In this document: positions 1-6,964 of the stretch, piece by piece
How positions within the stretch are numbered: the first letter of the stretch is position 1
How the letters are laid out: each line of letters begins with the position of its first letter
NCBI GenBank assembly: GCA_021817755.1
Contig: JAKAGC010000182.1
Location: 1-7,430, forward strand
Origin: Acidobacteriota bacterium
GTDB lineage: Bacteria; Acidobacteriota; Aminicenantia; UBA2199
DNA length: 7,430 nucleotides
Direction of reading: 5' to 3'
Notes under the pieces: generated by a model
Told to the model about the DNA's origin: nothing
The model's database searches: none
What the model saw: the letters and a program-made list of their open reading frames with translations, nothing else
Translations under genes and position numbers: made by a program

Positions 1-854
1 TCTAGGGAATTATCGAAAACCAGCGATTTATCTATCGAGCTGGTGGAACCAAACCCATTGCAATGAGGGCAAGCTCCTTTGGGACTGTCGAAAGAGAATA
101 AATGTTCATCAGCCGCAGGATAGGTCATATTACATGCTTCGCAAAATAGCTCCGAAGAAAAAATTTTCCGGATCGTTCCATTATATATTAATGCACTTCC
201 CTTCCCCGAACTAATTGATTTATCCAGAGCTTCGAATAAACGGCTTTTATTTTCCTGTTCCAGTTCGATCGAATCGATTAATACATCGATCGCCGTGTCC
301 TTTAACGATGCATCGATCCTATGCCGTATACCTTCCCGTATATGGAAATAATATCCCCGGTTGATTAAGAAAGGTATATCGCCACAATAAGAGAAACAGA
401 CATAAATCTTTTTTTCATATTTACCCAATTGCAGCAATTCATCGATGATTTCATCGATCGTGTATTTTCTGACTTCCTTCCCGCAGGATGGACAATAGAA
501 GGTTGCGATTTTGGAATAGAGTAGCTTTAAGTAATCGTAAATATCCAGAGAAGTAGCCACAATGGACCGTGGGTTTCGCGATGCTTTGCTGTGTTTAAAG
601 GAGATAGCCGGAGGTAAACCTTCGATCGATTCCACTGGCGGTTTATCGATCTTATCCAGGAATTGCCGGATATAAGGAGAAATTGATTCAATGTATCTTA
701 AATACGCTTCCGCGTAAATCGTATCGAAAGCCAACGAGTTTTTCCCTGCTCCGCTAATCCCTACCAGTGCTGTTATTTTTCCTCGTGGAATCGTGACATC
801 TATATTTTTAAGATTATGAGTCCTTGCTCCCTTAATTACGATATATCTATCCAA
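1..854 (-). CDS. UvrA-like excinuclease ABC subunit A paralog, N-terminal part (C-terminus beyond left edge)
   Basis: Translated by hand, this frame is open for 284 residues to the window edge. It matches the start of UvrA, the DNA-damage-sensing ABC ATPase of nucleotide excision repair. Visible in order: GARTHNLKN (9-17), Walker A GISGAGKNS (32-40), the family block RYIES-S-Y-RQFL (53-66), IEGLPPAIS (77-85), RNPRS (93-97), a CPSC pair (121-124), a UvrB-binding-like region (about 125-225), and a zinc module with Cys238, Cys241, Cys262 and Cys265, spaced as in E. coli UvrA. The start is TTG at 852-854, because an in-frame TGA lies two codons upstream; only a weak GAG-type ribosome site precedes it. 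Oddities: Asn39 replaces the Walker A Ser that follows Lys, and His88 stands where UvrA has its Q-loop Gln. This looks like a divergent paralog rather than the housekeeping copy. The UvrA family is near certain; its actual repair role is not. Confidence 0.92.
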   Translation of the reverse strand, partial: MDRYIVIKGARTHNLKNIDVTIPRGKITALVGISGAGKNSLAFDTIYAEAYLRYIESISPYIRQFLDKIDKPPVESIEGLPPAISFKHSKASRNPRSIVATSLDIYDYLKLLYSKIATFYCPSCGKEVRKYTIDEIIDELLQLGKYEKKIYVCFSYCGDIPFLINRGYYFHIREGIRHRIDASLKDTAIDVLIDSIELEQENKSRLFEALDKSISSGKGSALIYNGTIRKIFSSELFCEACNMTYPAADEHLFSFDSPKGACPHCNGFGSTSSIDKSLVFDNSL

Positions 855-897
855 CGTTTCTCACTAGTAAGGAGGATCGGTCATTACAACGACTTAA

Positions 898-959
898 GCC
901 TCCGGCAGCCAGGGACTCGTTTTAAAAAACCCGTCCCTGGACCCTGACAAAACTTTTGT
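898..959 (+). repeat. Intergenic hairpin element, copy 1 (plus orientation)
   Basis: A GCCTCCGGCAGC lead is followed by an imperfect hairpin at 909-940: outer stem CCAGGGAC (909-916) with GTCCCTGG (933-940), a 2x2 mismatch, then an inner GTTT/AAAC stem. The tail reads ACCCTGACAAAACTTTTGTT. Neither strand has a T-tract after the stem, so it is not a typical intrinsic terminator. The layout (stem ending in CCTGGACC, then an AAAACTTTTG tail) is shared with the element at 1028-1081 on the other strand. It resembles small palindromic intergenic repeats seen in many bacterial genomes; that link is from memory. Confidence 0.6.
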
Positions 960-1003
960 TAAAACGGCGTAATTTTCAATTATGCAACAATACAAGTTGC
1001 CCT

Positions 1004-1033
1004 TTTATATATATATTTATATATTATTGTCAA
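1004..1033 (-). promoter_or_regulatory. Candidate sigma70 promoter for the uvrA-like gene
   Basis: On the minus strand, a perfect -35 box TTGACA (1028-1033) is followed by AT-only DNA. It offers TATATA (1006-1011, spacer 16) or TATAAA (1004-1009, spacer 18) as the -10 box. Transcription would start near 997-999 and give a leader of about 145 nt before the TTG start at 854. A short imperfect palindrome (GCAAC 984-988 with GTTGC 996-1000) sits at the predicted start point and could be an operator. The leader also contains the hairpin at 909-940. AT-rich DNA produces such boxes by chance, so only the -35 is strong. Confidence 0.5.
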
Positions 1034-1081
1034 AAGCTTTGGGAAGGTCCAGGAAACCCTTTCTCGAAAGGGTTTCCTGGA
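1028..1081 (-). repeat. Intergenic hairpin element, copy 2 (minus orientation), just 3' of enolase
   Basis: A 14-bp perfect inverted repeat (1049-1062 with 1067-1080, plus an outer T-A pair 1048/1081) closes on the tetraloop CTCG. It lies 12 bp after the enolase stop. Read on the minus strand, the stem ends in CCTGGACC and continues CTTCCCAAAGCTTTTGACAA, matching the tail of the copy at 898-959. It could end or protect the 3' end of the eno mRNA, but no U-tract follows directly, so classical Rho-independent termination is not shown. Its tail overlaps the TTGACA of the next gene's promoter. Confidence 0.65.
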
Positions 1082-1092
1082 AACAATATGCA

Positions 1093-2382
<1,290 letters not shown>

Positions 2383-2412
2383 TTATTCGGAAATTCGAAA
2401 TAAATAAAAGAT

Positions 2413-2457
2413 TATACCTCTTCTTTTGTTCTTGCAGAGCAACAAAGAAGGAGTATA
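2413..2457 (-). terminator. Hairpin between the YtxH gene and eno: leaky terminator or processing site
   Basis: Arms 2413-2430 and 2441-2457 (TATAC...TTTGTT against AACAAAG...GTATA) pair over about 15-17 bp with one or two bulges. An alternative inner stem TTGC/GCAA closes on AGA. On the minus strand the hairpin is followed by AATCTTTTATTTATTT, which is T-rich but interrupted. It starts about 6 bp after the YtxH stop. It fits a partial terminator or an mRNA-stabilising stem that sets the ratio of YtxH to enolase transcripts. The 3' arm also contains a TATAAT. Confidence 0.5.
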
Positions 2458-2463
2458 ACCCGG

Positions 2464-2739
2464 TTATTTTTTTCTGGCTGTGGTTTCGATATCTTCTTTC
2501 AGTTCTTTGGCTTCTTTTTTCAGACCTGCTTTTGCGCCTTCAACGAATGATTTAACGCTTTCGATCGCATTTTCAGCAGCCGCTTTTACTTCATCAACCA
2601 CTTTTTCCGATGTTTCTTTTATTTTTTTCCGTGTTTCTTTGCCTGATTGAGGTGCAAATAATAGTGCAACACCCGCGCCGATTGCTGCGCCGGCTAAAAA
2701 TGATAATAAACTGGAATAACCATTACTTTCTCTGGACAT
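2464..2739 (-). CDS. YtxH-domain small membrane-associated protein
   Basis: This 91-residue protein has one hydrophobic, glycine-rich N-terminal segment (about 11-29, FLAGAAIGAGVALLFAP) followed by the hallmark APQSGKETRKKI (29-40) of the YtxH family. The rest, to the C-terminus, is a highly charged Lys/Glu/Ala helix likely to form a coiled coil. It has no catalytic motif. YtxH proteins are linked to general stress and envelope functions in other bacteria, but their molecular role is not known. GGAGG six bases before the ATG fixes the start. The gene begins only 3 bp after the stop of the DUF948-like gene, so the two are almost certainly co-transcribed and probably act together at the membrane. 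Confidence 0.87.
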   Translation of the reverse strand: MSRESNGYSSLLSFLAGAAIGAGVALLFAPQSGKETRKKIKETSEKVVDEVKAAAENAIESVKSFVEGAKAGLKKEAKELKEDIETTARKK

Positions 2740-2742
2740 AGT

Positions 2743-3108
2743 CTACCTCCGTCTAAATTTTTTAATCAGGTTCCAACCGAACTTGATTGCAGGAATAAAT
2801 GCAAAGAGGCTCGTGGAACGTCTAAGTATATTGGCATCGACAAATTTTATCGTTTCTTTTACCGTCTCGACTGTTTCTTTTGTCGAGTCAAGTACCGCAT
2901 CCACTTTATCGATATCTTCATCTACTTTTATCGTAATTATTTTCAGATTTCCTACCAATTCCCGTACTTCCACCGATGTTTTTTCAAGGTCTTTCAACAG
3001 GAATCGAAGCTGGGTGATGGCTGGGATAAGAGACATCACCAGCAATAGGAATCCCAGTGCCAGGATTAACGCGACAATAAAGATAATTACTATTATTGCT
3101 GAATTCAT
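2743..3108 (-). CDS. DUF948-like single-pass membrane protein
   Basis: The 121 residues begin with a strong transmembrane helix (about 3-32) with almost no residues before it. A long amphipathic helix follows (about 33-95), with regular hydrophobic heptads such as LLKDLEKTSVEVRELVGNL and repeated Val/Thr-Lys-Glu units (DSTKETVETVKETIKFVD), as in DUF948 proteins. A second, weaker hydrophobic patch (SLFAFIPAIKFGWNLI) precedes a KKFRRR tail. Function is unknown; DUF948 genes commonly sit beside YtxH genes, as here. AAGGAA lies six bases before the ATG, and a textbook promoter lies about 30 bp upstream. I take it as the first gene of the DUF948-YtxH(-eno) unit. The family call rests on architecture and context rather than a diagnostic motif. 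Confidence 0.78.
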   Translation of the reverse strand: MNSAIIVIIFIVALILALGFLLLVMSLIPAITQLRFLLKDLEKTSVEVRELVGNLKIITIKVDEDIDKVDAVLDSTKETVETVKETIKFVDANILRRSTSLFAFIPAIKFGWNLIKKFRRR

Positions 3109-3136
3109 ATTTGTTTCCTTTTATCGTATATATTTT

Positions 3137-3164
3137 ATTATAATCATGTAAATAAATTTGTCAA
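3137..3164 (-). promoter_or_regulatory. Strong sigma70 promoter of the DUF948-YtxH(-eno) unit
   Basis: On the minus strand TTGACA (3159-3164) and TATAAT (3137-3142) are both perfect and are separated by 16 bases. The predicted start is near 3130, giving a leader of about 22 nt that holds the AAGGAA ribosome site. The promoter sits immediately after the meaB stop (3197), and I see no terminator between them, so some meaB transcripts may read through. Confidence 0.88.
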
Positions 3165-3196
3165 CCTTCTCAATCCATAGTTTTCAAAAATCCCAA

Positions 3197-4375
3197 TCAG
3201 GTCTGATCACACGTATTCTTTTTATCCGTAATTTGTGGAATCATTCCTTTGAAGTGGCAGTCCAGCAGTTCTTCCGCAGCAGCAGTCGGGAGCAATTTAT
3301 GATGCAGAACCTTTTCCTTTATCCCCGGGATTCCCGCTTGAACAACCGGGTTTGAATAGAAGTTTTCTTTCAAGTAATTTTCAACCATGGAGAAGACCCA
3401 GTCAATTGCTTGTTTTTGACGGCGTTCTTCAAAAACTCCCGATCGGCGAGTTAGCCGTTCGAAAGTTCTGATAATATCCCACAGTTCGGAGATACCTTCA
3501 CCCGTCAGGGCAGAGGCAGTATAGGCATGAGTCTCCCATCCTTTTGTCGCAGGGGAGAGGTATTTTAAAGCCATTTCATAGTCATTTTTCGCCAGCAGTG
3601 CCCGGGTCATATTCCCCCCATCTGATTTATTTACCAATAATGCGTCCGCCAGTTCGATTACACCTTTTTTGATACCTTGAAGTTCGTCGCCTGCTCCCGC
3701 AATCATTACCAGCAGGAAGAAATCCACCATCGAGCGAACCGTAATTTCACTTTGTCCCACCCCAACTGTTTCCACCAGGATTAAATCGAATCCAGCCGCT
3801 TCGCAGACCAGCATTGTTTCGCGGCTTTTGCGAGTAACACCCCCAAGCGTTCCACCGGAAGGAGAAGGGCGGATGAAGCAGTTCGGTTCCCGTGAAAGTT
3901 TTTCCATACGGGTTTTATCTCCCAGGATACTTCCTTTCGTAACCGTGCTGCTTGGATCAACAGCCAGTACAGCGATTTTACGGTTTTGTTCCACCAGGAA
4001 GCAGCCCAGCGATTCGATCAAAGTACTTTTCCCAGCTCCCGGCACACCTGTTATACCCAATCGGAAAGAGTGTCCCGAGTGAGGTAAAAGGCGTTTAAGA
4101 ACTTCCCGTGCTGTTTCGTAGTGTTCCTGGGAATTGCTTTCAATAAGAGTAATCGTGCGCGCCAGGATTGTTTTATTTCCGTTCAGAACTCCGTCTACGT
4201 AGTCATTGATAGTTAATTGGGGGCGTTTTTTTCCCTGGTATTTTTTTACATCAGAAAAACCTTCTATACCTTTTCTCACTTTAATCGCAAACGCATCGCC
4301 CCCGTTTTCAGGGGTCCAATCCGGTAAATAACAGTTCTCATCCGTCATGGAAACATTATAGAGGAGAATCCCCAT
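3197..4375 (-). CDS. meaB: MeaB/ArgK-type G3E GTPase, chaperone of methylmalonyl-CoA mutase
   Basis: GTPase of the G3E/SIMIBI class that in characterised bacteria loads and protects the B12 cofactor of methylmalonyl-CoA mutase. Numbered from the longer start: family lead DWTPENGG (19-26), helical region ITLIES (75-80), Walker A GITGVPGAGKST (107-118), AVDPSS (138-143), GDKTRM (152-157), RPSPSGGTLGG (169-179), ETVGVGQSE (202-210), base-recognition NKSD (249-252) and a C-terminal dimerisation helix region. All GTPase motifs are intact. Two starts are possible: ATG at 4375 (AAGGGA nine bases upstream) or ATG at 4348 (residue 10). A promoter overlapping the first nine codons favours 4348, which gives 383 residues. 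No mutase gene is in the window, so the partner must lie elsewhere; this fits some genomes and leaves other B12-mutase partners possible. Confidence 0.96.
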   Translation of the reverse strand: MGILLYNVSMTDENCYLPDWTPENGGDAFAIKVRKGIEGFSDVKKYQGKKRPQLTINDYVDGVLNGNKTILARTITLIESNSQEHYETAREVLKRLLPHSGHSFRLGITGVPGAGKSTLIESLGCFLVEQNRKIAVLAVDPSSTVTKGSILGDKTRMEKLSREPNCFIRPSPSGGTLGGVTRKSRETMLVCEAAGFDLILVETVGVGQSEITVRSMVDFFLLVMIAGAGDELQGIKKGVIELADALLVNKSDGGNMTRALLAKNDYEMALKYLSPATKGWETHAYTASALTGEGISELWDIIRTFERLTRRSGVFEERRQKQAIDWVFSMVENYLKENFYSNPVVQAGIPGIKEKVLHHKLLPTAAAEELLDCHFKGMIPQITDKKNTCDQT

Positions 4376-4383
4376 TTAATCAA
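4355..4383 (-). promoter_or_regulatory. Candidate meaB promoter pointing to a leaderless mRNA
   Basis: On the minus strand, TTGATT (4378-4383) and a perfect TATAAT (4355-4360) are 17 bases apart. Transcription would begin about 7 bases after the -10, at or next to the ATG at 4346-4348. If this is used, the ATG at 4375 lies inside the promoter and is not transcribed, and translation starts on a leaderless message. The alternative is a more distant promoter with the ATG at 4375 and its AAGGGA site. Confidence 0.55.
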
Positions 4384-4405
4384 GTCCCTTGTTTTCATAT
4401 CACAG

Positions 4406-4417
4406 ACCGATATCGGT
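4406..4417. promoter_or_regulatory. Perfect 12-bp palindrome upstream of meaB, possible operator
   Basis: ACCGATATCGGT is a perfect palindrome centred about 63 bp upstream of the predicted meaB transcription start, a usual place for an activator site. No second copy was noticed in the window, and the binding protein, if any, is unknown. Confidence 0.3.
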
Positions 4418-4470
4418 GCAAAGACATTGGCGGTTCATGCTATGTAATATTCATTAAAAAACCCAGTTTT

Positions 4471-4657
4471 AATCCGTGGATAAAAAATCTGTGGAAATAA
4501 AATAAATGGTTAAAACTCTCAATGGAAATTAATAATCAGCGTTAATTAGTGTAAATCTGTGGTTAAGAAAATATGTCAGCGGTTAAAGAGATCAGTGGAA
4601 AATATGAATCAGTGTTAATCAGTGTGAATCTGTGGTTAAAACTCTGTGATTAAGCGT
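4471..4657. repeat. Tract of degenerate short repeats (AATCTGTGGTTAA-like)
   Basis: The gap between the ATPase stop and meaB is filled by about a dozen loosely spaced units of the type AATC(A/T/C)GTG(G/T)TTAA. Exact copies include AATCTGTGGTTAA at 4554-4566 and 4627-4639, and GGTTAAAACTCT at 4508-4519 and 4634-4645; AATCAGTGTTAATCAGTG lies at 4607-4624. There is no fixed period, spacer pattern or hairpin, so it is neither a CRISPR array nor an iteron set. Similar AATCTGTGG/GTTAA-rich tracts are known to me from intergenic DNA of several environmental bacterial phyla, without a known function. No gene or clear terminator is seen here. Confidence 0.7.
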
Positions 4658-6964
4658 TTAGTTAATCACGTCGCCGAACATTTCCACCCATTTATGGAAT
4701 ACCGGTACGCGCATTTTATAATGATCTTTTTCTTGAACGATGAATCCGTGTTCTTTAAGGGCGAACAGCGCTTTTTTATCTGCCGGGATAGAACCGTTCA
4801 TCACATCGCGCACCGCTTGTTTCAATGTAGGGAGTTCGCAGAACTGACGCCAGAAAACATCCGTTACACCGTTTTGCGGACGGTAAATGTGAGAATTCAA
4901 AACCTGATCCAGGTCGTCTATGGTCATGTGCTTTCTTCGTGTTGTATTGGCAACGTTCACCATTTCAAGACAAATCCGCTGAACAAGAGTAGGATGTCCC
5001 TGGGTTATGTCATAGATGCTGTCTATCACATCATCCGGGTAATCCAGTTCTGCCACTTCGATCAATCGTCGGGTTTGTGGTGCAGTGAGGTAATCCACCT
5101 CCATTAGAATCGCCTGGACAAAATAATCGCTCCATCGCGGTTGATCCAACTCGGAGAAGAATGTAGCTCCCACGAACAGGAACACGATCTTATTTTGATG
5201 CTGGGAAAAACTCCGCATGGCATCAAGTAAACCCGCTGCTTCACCCGGATTCGATTGCATCAAGCGGTGAAGTTTTTCATACTCATCGAAAGCCAGAATG
5301 ATTTTATAGTCTTTTTCCGAAGCAGCCTTCTCCAGTTGCGATTGAAGAATTTTCCAGGTTTCCGGCCAGGTATGACCCGTTTCGGGAAGAGGTTCCGATA
5401 TGGGGAGTTCCAGTGATTGATGGAAAGTGATTTGGAGTTGGGTAAACCAATGATGAACATTGTTGAGGTTCTGTAAATCCAGATAAACCACTTTGAAGCG
5501 TGGGCCGAGAATAAGGGGGAGGAACTTAAGAAGCGATGTTTTCCCCACACGACGTTGACCATGAACCAAAAACAGGGGCATTTGAGGCGAGGAAAGAATT
5601 TTTTGTTGAAGGGTATCTTTTAAATCATCACGCCCCATAAAAACAAGTTGGTCGAATTGAGGGTCCAGGGCATCGCCCGCCCGGTAGCGGTTGTGAGTAA
5701 TGGGTTCGGTACTTTGAGCCAGGAGCTGGAGGTTATGAAGCTCATCACCCGCATGATGAATCCATTCGTTCAGAGTATCCAGGTAGTAATGATTCCAACG
5801 GGAGGATTCCTGTCTAAGTGTTATTTCTCGAAATTCTTCCAGTTTGGCTTTAAAACGTTCGAAGTATTCCAGTTTCAAGCCAATGCTGCTTTGTTGCTGA
5901 GAGGCCACCAATTCTTCCCGGAGGGAAACCAATTTCTGAAACCATTGATCGGAAGGTTGAAATTTCGGTTTATCCTTGCTAATTAAGGGGATTTGTTTCA
6001 GGATATCCGCATCCAGGGGATGCAGTCGCCATCGCGCTGCGGAAGCCGCATGAATCTGATGCATGGCAAGATTCTTTTGAAGTGGGCGGTATTCGATCAG
6101 AAAATCGATAAACCGGGAAGCTTCATCCGGATTCTTTATAATTTGCCGGATCAGTTTCGAGTTCAAACCGGGAATAGGCAGCCATATCACCCCATCCTTC
6201 CAATAGGGATTTCGATTCAATCTATTACAAAATAGAGATTTGAAGAAATGATAAATATAAACAGGAAATATTCGAAAATACCCAATATACCAACCAAGCA
6301 TCATTCCTACTCCGGTTTTGAATCCTGCTTCTTTTCCTCCAGCTAACACTCCAGTTAACCCTATAGCTAACCCAACAGCTAACCCTATAGCTAACCCTCC
6401 AGTTAACCCGACAGCTAACCAGACAGCTAACCCGAAAGATAACCCTCCAGCTAACCCGAAAGATAACCCTAAAGATAACCCGATAGCTAACCCGATAGCT
6501 AACCCTCTAACTAACCAGATAGCTAACCCAAAAGCTAACCCTAAAGCTAACCCAACAGCTAACCCGAAAGATAACCCTCTAATTATCCCAACAACTAATC
6601 CGAAAACTAACCCGAAAACTAACCCGATAGCTAAGTATCCAAGAGTTAATTTTAATAAAAACAAGAATTTAAAAAATAAACCAGAATAAACCGGCCATTT
6701 TTTTACTATTTCAGGACTGAAAATTGTTTTAAAAAGAACCGGCAAATCCAAAGCCGCAGTAATAAAATTTGTAATTAAATAAAGAGAGATGGAAAAAAGT
6801 ACTACCCATCTATATGATTTTAAAAACTCTCTCTTACTTTCACGTCGTGTTAGTGAACCGGAATATTTTTCCAACAAAATGGGTTCAAATATGCTCCATT
6901 TAAATGTTTCCCAACTATTCCTGGGTTTTCGAATACTTAATTGATCGATTATTTGCCTTTCCAT
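4658..6964 (-). CDS. Membrane-anchored STAND/AAA-type ATPase with a GLxx tetrapeptide-repeat domain
   Basis: 768 residues. Layout: a soluble N-terminus (1-52), hydrophobic segments (53-73 and 93-113), a glycine-leucine repeat region (114-209, 24 GLxx units), another hydrophobic segment (about 213-243), a helical linker (250-430), then a P-loop ATPase. ATPase motifs are Walker A GQRRVGKTS (469-477), Walker B IILAFDEYEKL (555-565, Asp560/Glu561), a sensor-1-like VGAT (598-601) and GHP (656-658), followed by a winged-helix-like C-terminus (about 700-768). This combination is typical of archaeal-type/STAND NTPases, which act as ATP-driven switches, often in signalling or conflict. The role here is unknown. 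The ATG overlaps the end of the upstream gene by 16 bp and lacks a good ribosome site, so translation is probably coupled. No protein-binding repeat or nuclease domain was recognised; the repeat region may be the membrane-active part. Confidence 0.85.
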   Translation of the reverse strand: MERQIIDQLSIRKPRNSWETFKWSIFEPILLEKYSGSLTRRESKREFLKSYRWVVLFSISLYLITNFITAALDLPVLFKTIFSPEIVKKWPVYSGLFFKFLFLLKLTLGYLAIGLVFGLVFGLVVGIIRGLSFGLAVGLALGLAFGLAIWLVRGLAIGLAIGLSLGLSFGLAGGLSFGLAVWLAVGLTGGLAIGLAVGLAIGLTGVLAGGKEAGFKTGVGMMLGWYIGYFRIFPVYIYHFFKSLFCNRLNRNPYWKDGVIWLPIPGLNSKLIRQIIKNPDEASRFIDFLIEYRPLQKNLAMHQIHAASAARWRLHPLDADILKQIPLISKDKPKFQPSDQWFQKLVSLREELVASQQQSSIGLKLEYFERFKAKLEEFREITLRQESSRWNHYYLDTLNEWIHHAGDELHNLQLLAQSTEPITHNRYRAGDALDPQFDQLVFMGRDDLKDTLQQKILSSPQMPLFLVHGQRRVGKTSLLKFLPLILGPRFKVVYLDLQNLNNVHHWFTQLQITFHQSLELPISEPLPETGHTWPETWKILQSQLEKAASEKDYKIILAFDEYEKLHRLMQSNPGEAAGLLDAMRSFSQHQNKIVFLFVGATFFSELDQPRWSDYFVQAILMEVDYLTAPQTRRLIEVAELDYPDDVIDSIYDITQGHPTLVQRICLEMVNVANTTRRKHMTIDDLDQVLNSHIYRPQNGVTDVFWRQFCELPTLKQAVRDVMNGSIPADKKALFALKEHGFIVQEKDHYKMRVPVFHKWVEMFGDVIN
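6338..6625 (-). repeat. 12-bp minisatellite coding for 24 GLxx tetrapeptides
   Basis: Twenty-four in-frame 12-bp units of the type GG(G/A)TTAGCTNTN (minus strand) code for Gly-Leu-(Ala/Ser/Val/Thr)-x, covering residues 114-209 of the ATPase. Leu is almost always TTA and Ala almost always GCT, more uniform than in the rest of the gene, which suggests spread by tandem duplication. Two units have Trp in place of Gly and one has Val; Arg occurs at residues 129 and 153, 24 residues apart. Gly at every fourth position is a glycine-zipper pattern suited to tightly packed membrane helices, and 96 residues could make about four passes. Confidence 0.9.

Noticed and set aside
861..885. AAGGAGG on the plus strand as a ribosome site for a plus-strand gene
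   Set aside because: No start codon follows at suitable distance with a meaningful open frame.
1049..1080. Classical Rho-independent terminator after eno
   Set aside because: The stem is excellent but is not followed by a T-run on either strand, so it is listed as a hairpin element instead.
4471..4657. CRISPR array or plasmid iterons
   Set aside because: Units are degenerate, with no constant repeat length or spacer size, and no cas or replication gene is nearby.
5260..5562. Minus-strand 100-residue frame inside the ATPase gene
   Set aside because: It is an alternate frame over the Walker A to Walker B region of the ATPase and shows no domain.
6338..6625. Telomere-like GGGTTA repeats
   Set aside because: The unit is 12 bp (GGGTTAGCTNTN) and in frame with a coding sequence; resemblance to TTAGGG is chance.
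6318..6689. Plus-strand open frame with repeated Asn-Pro-x-Ala units
   Set aside because: It is the antisense reading of the GLxx minisatellite. The 12-bp unit lacks stops in this frame, there is no support for a start, and the minus-strand frame continues into a clear ATPase.
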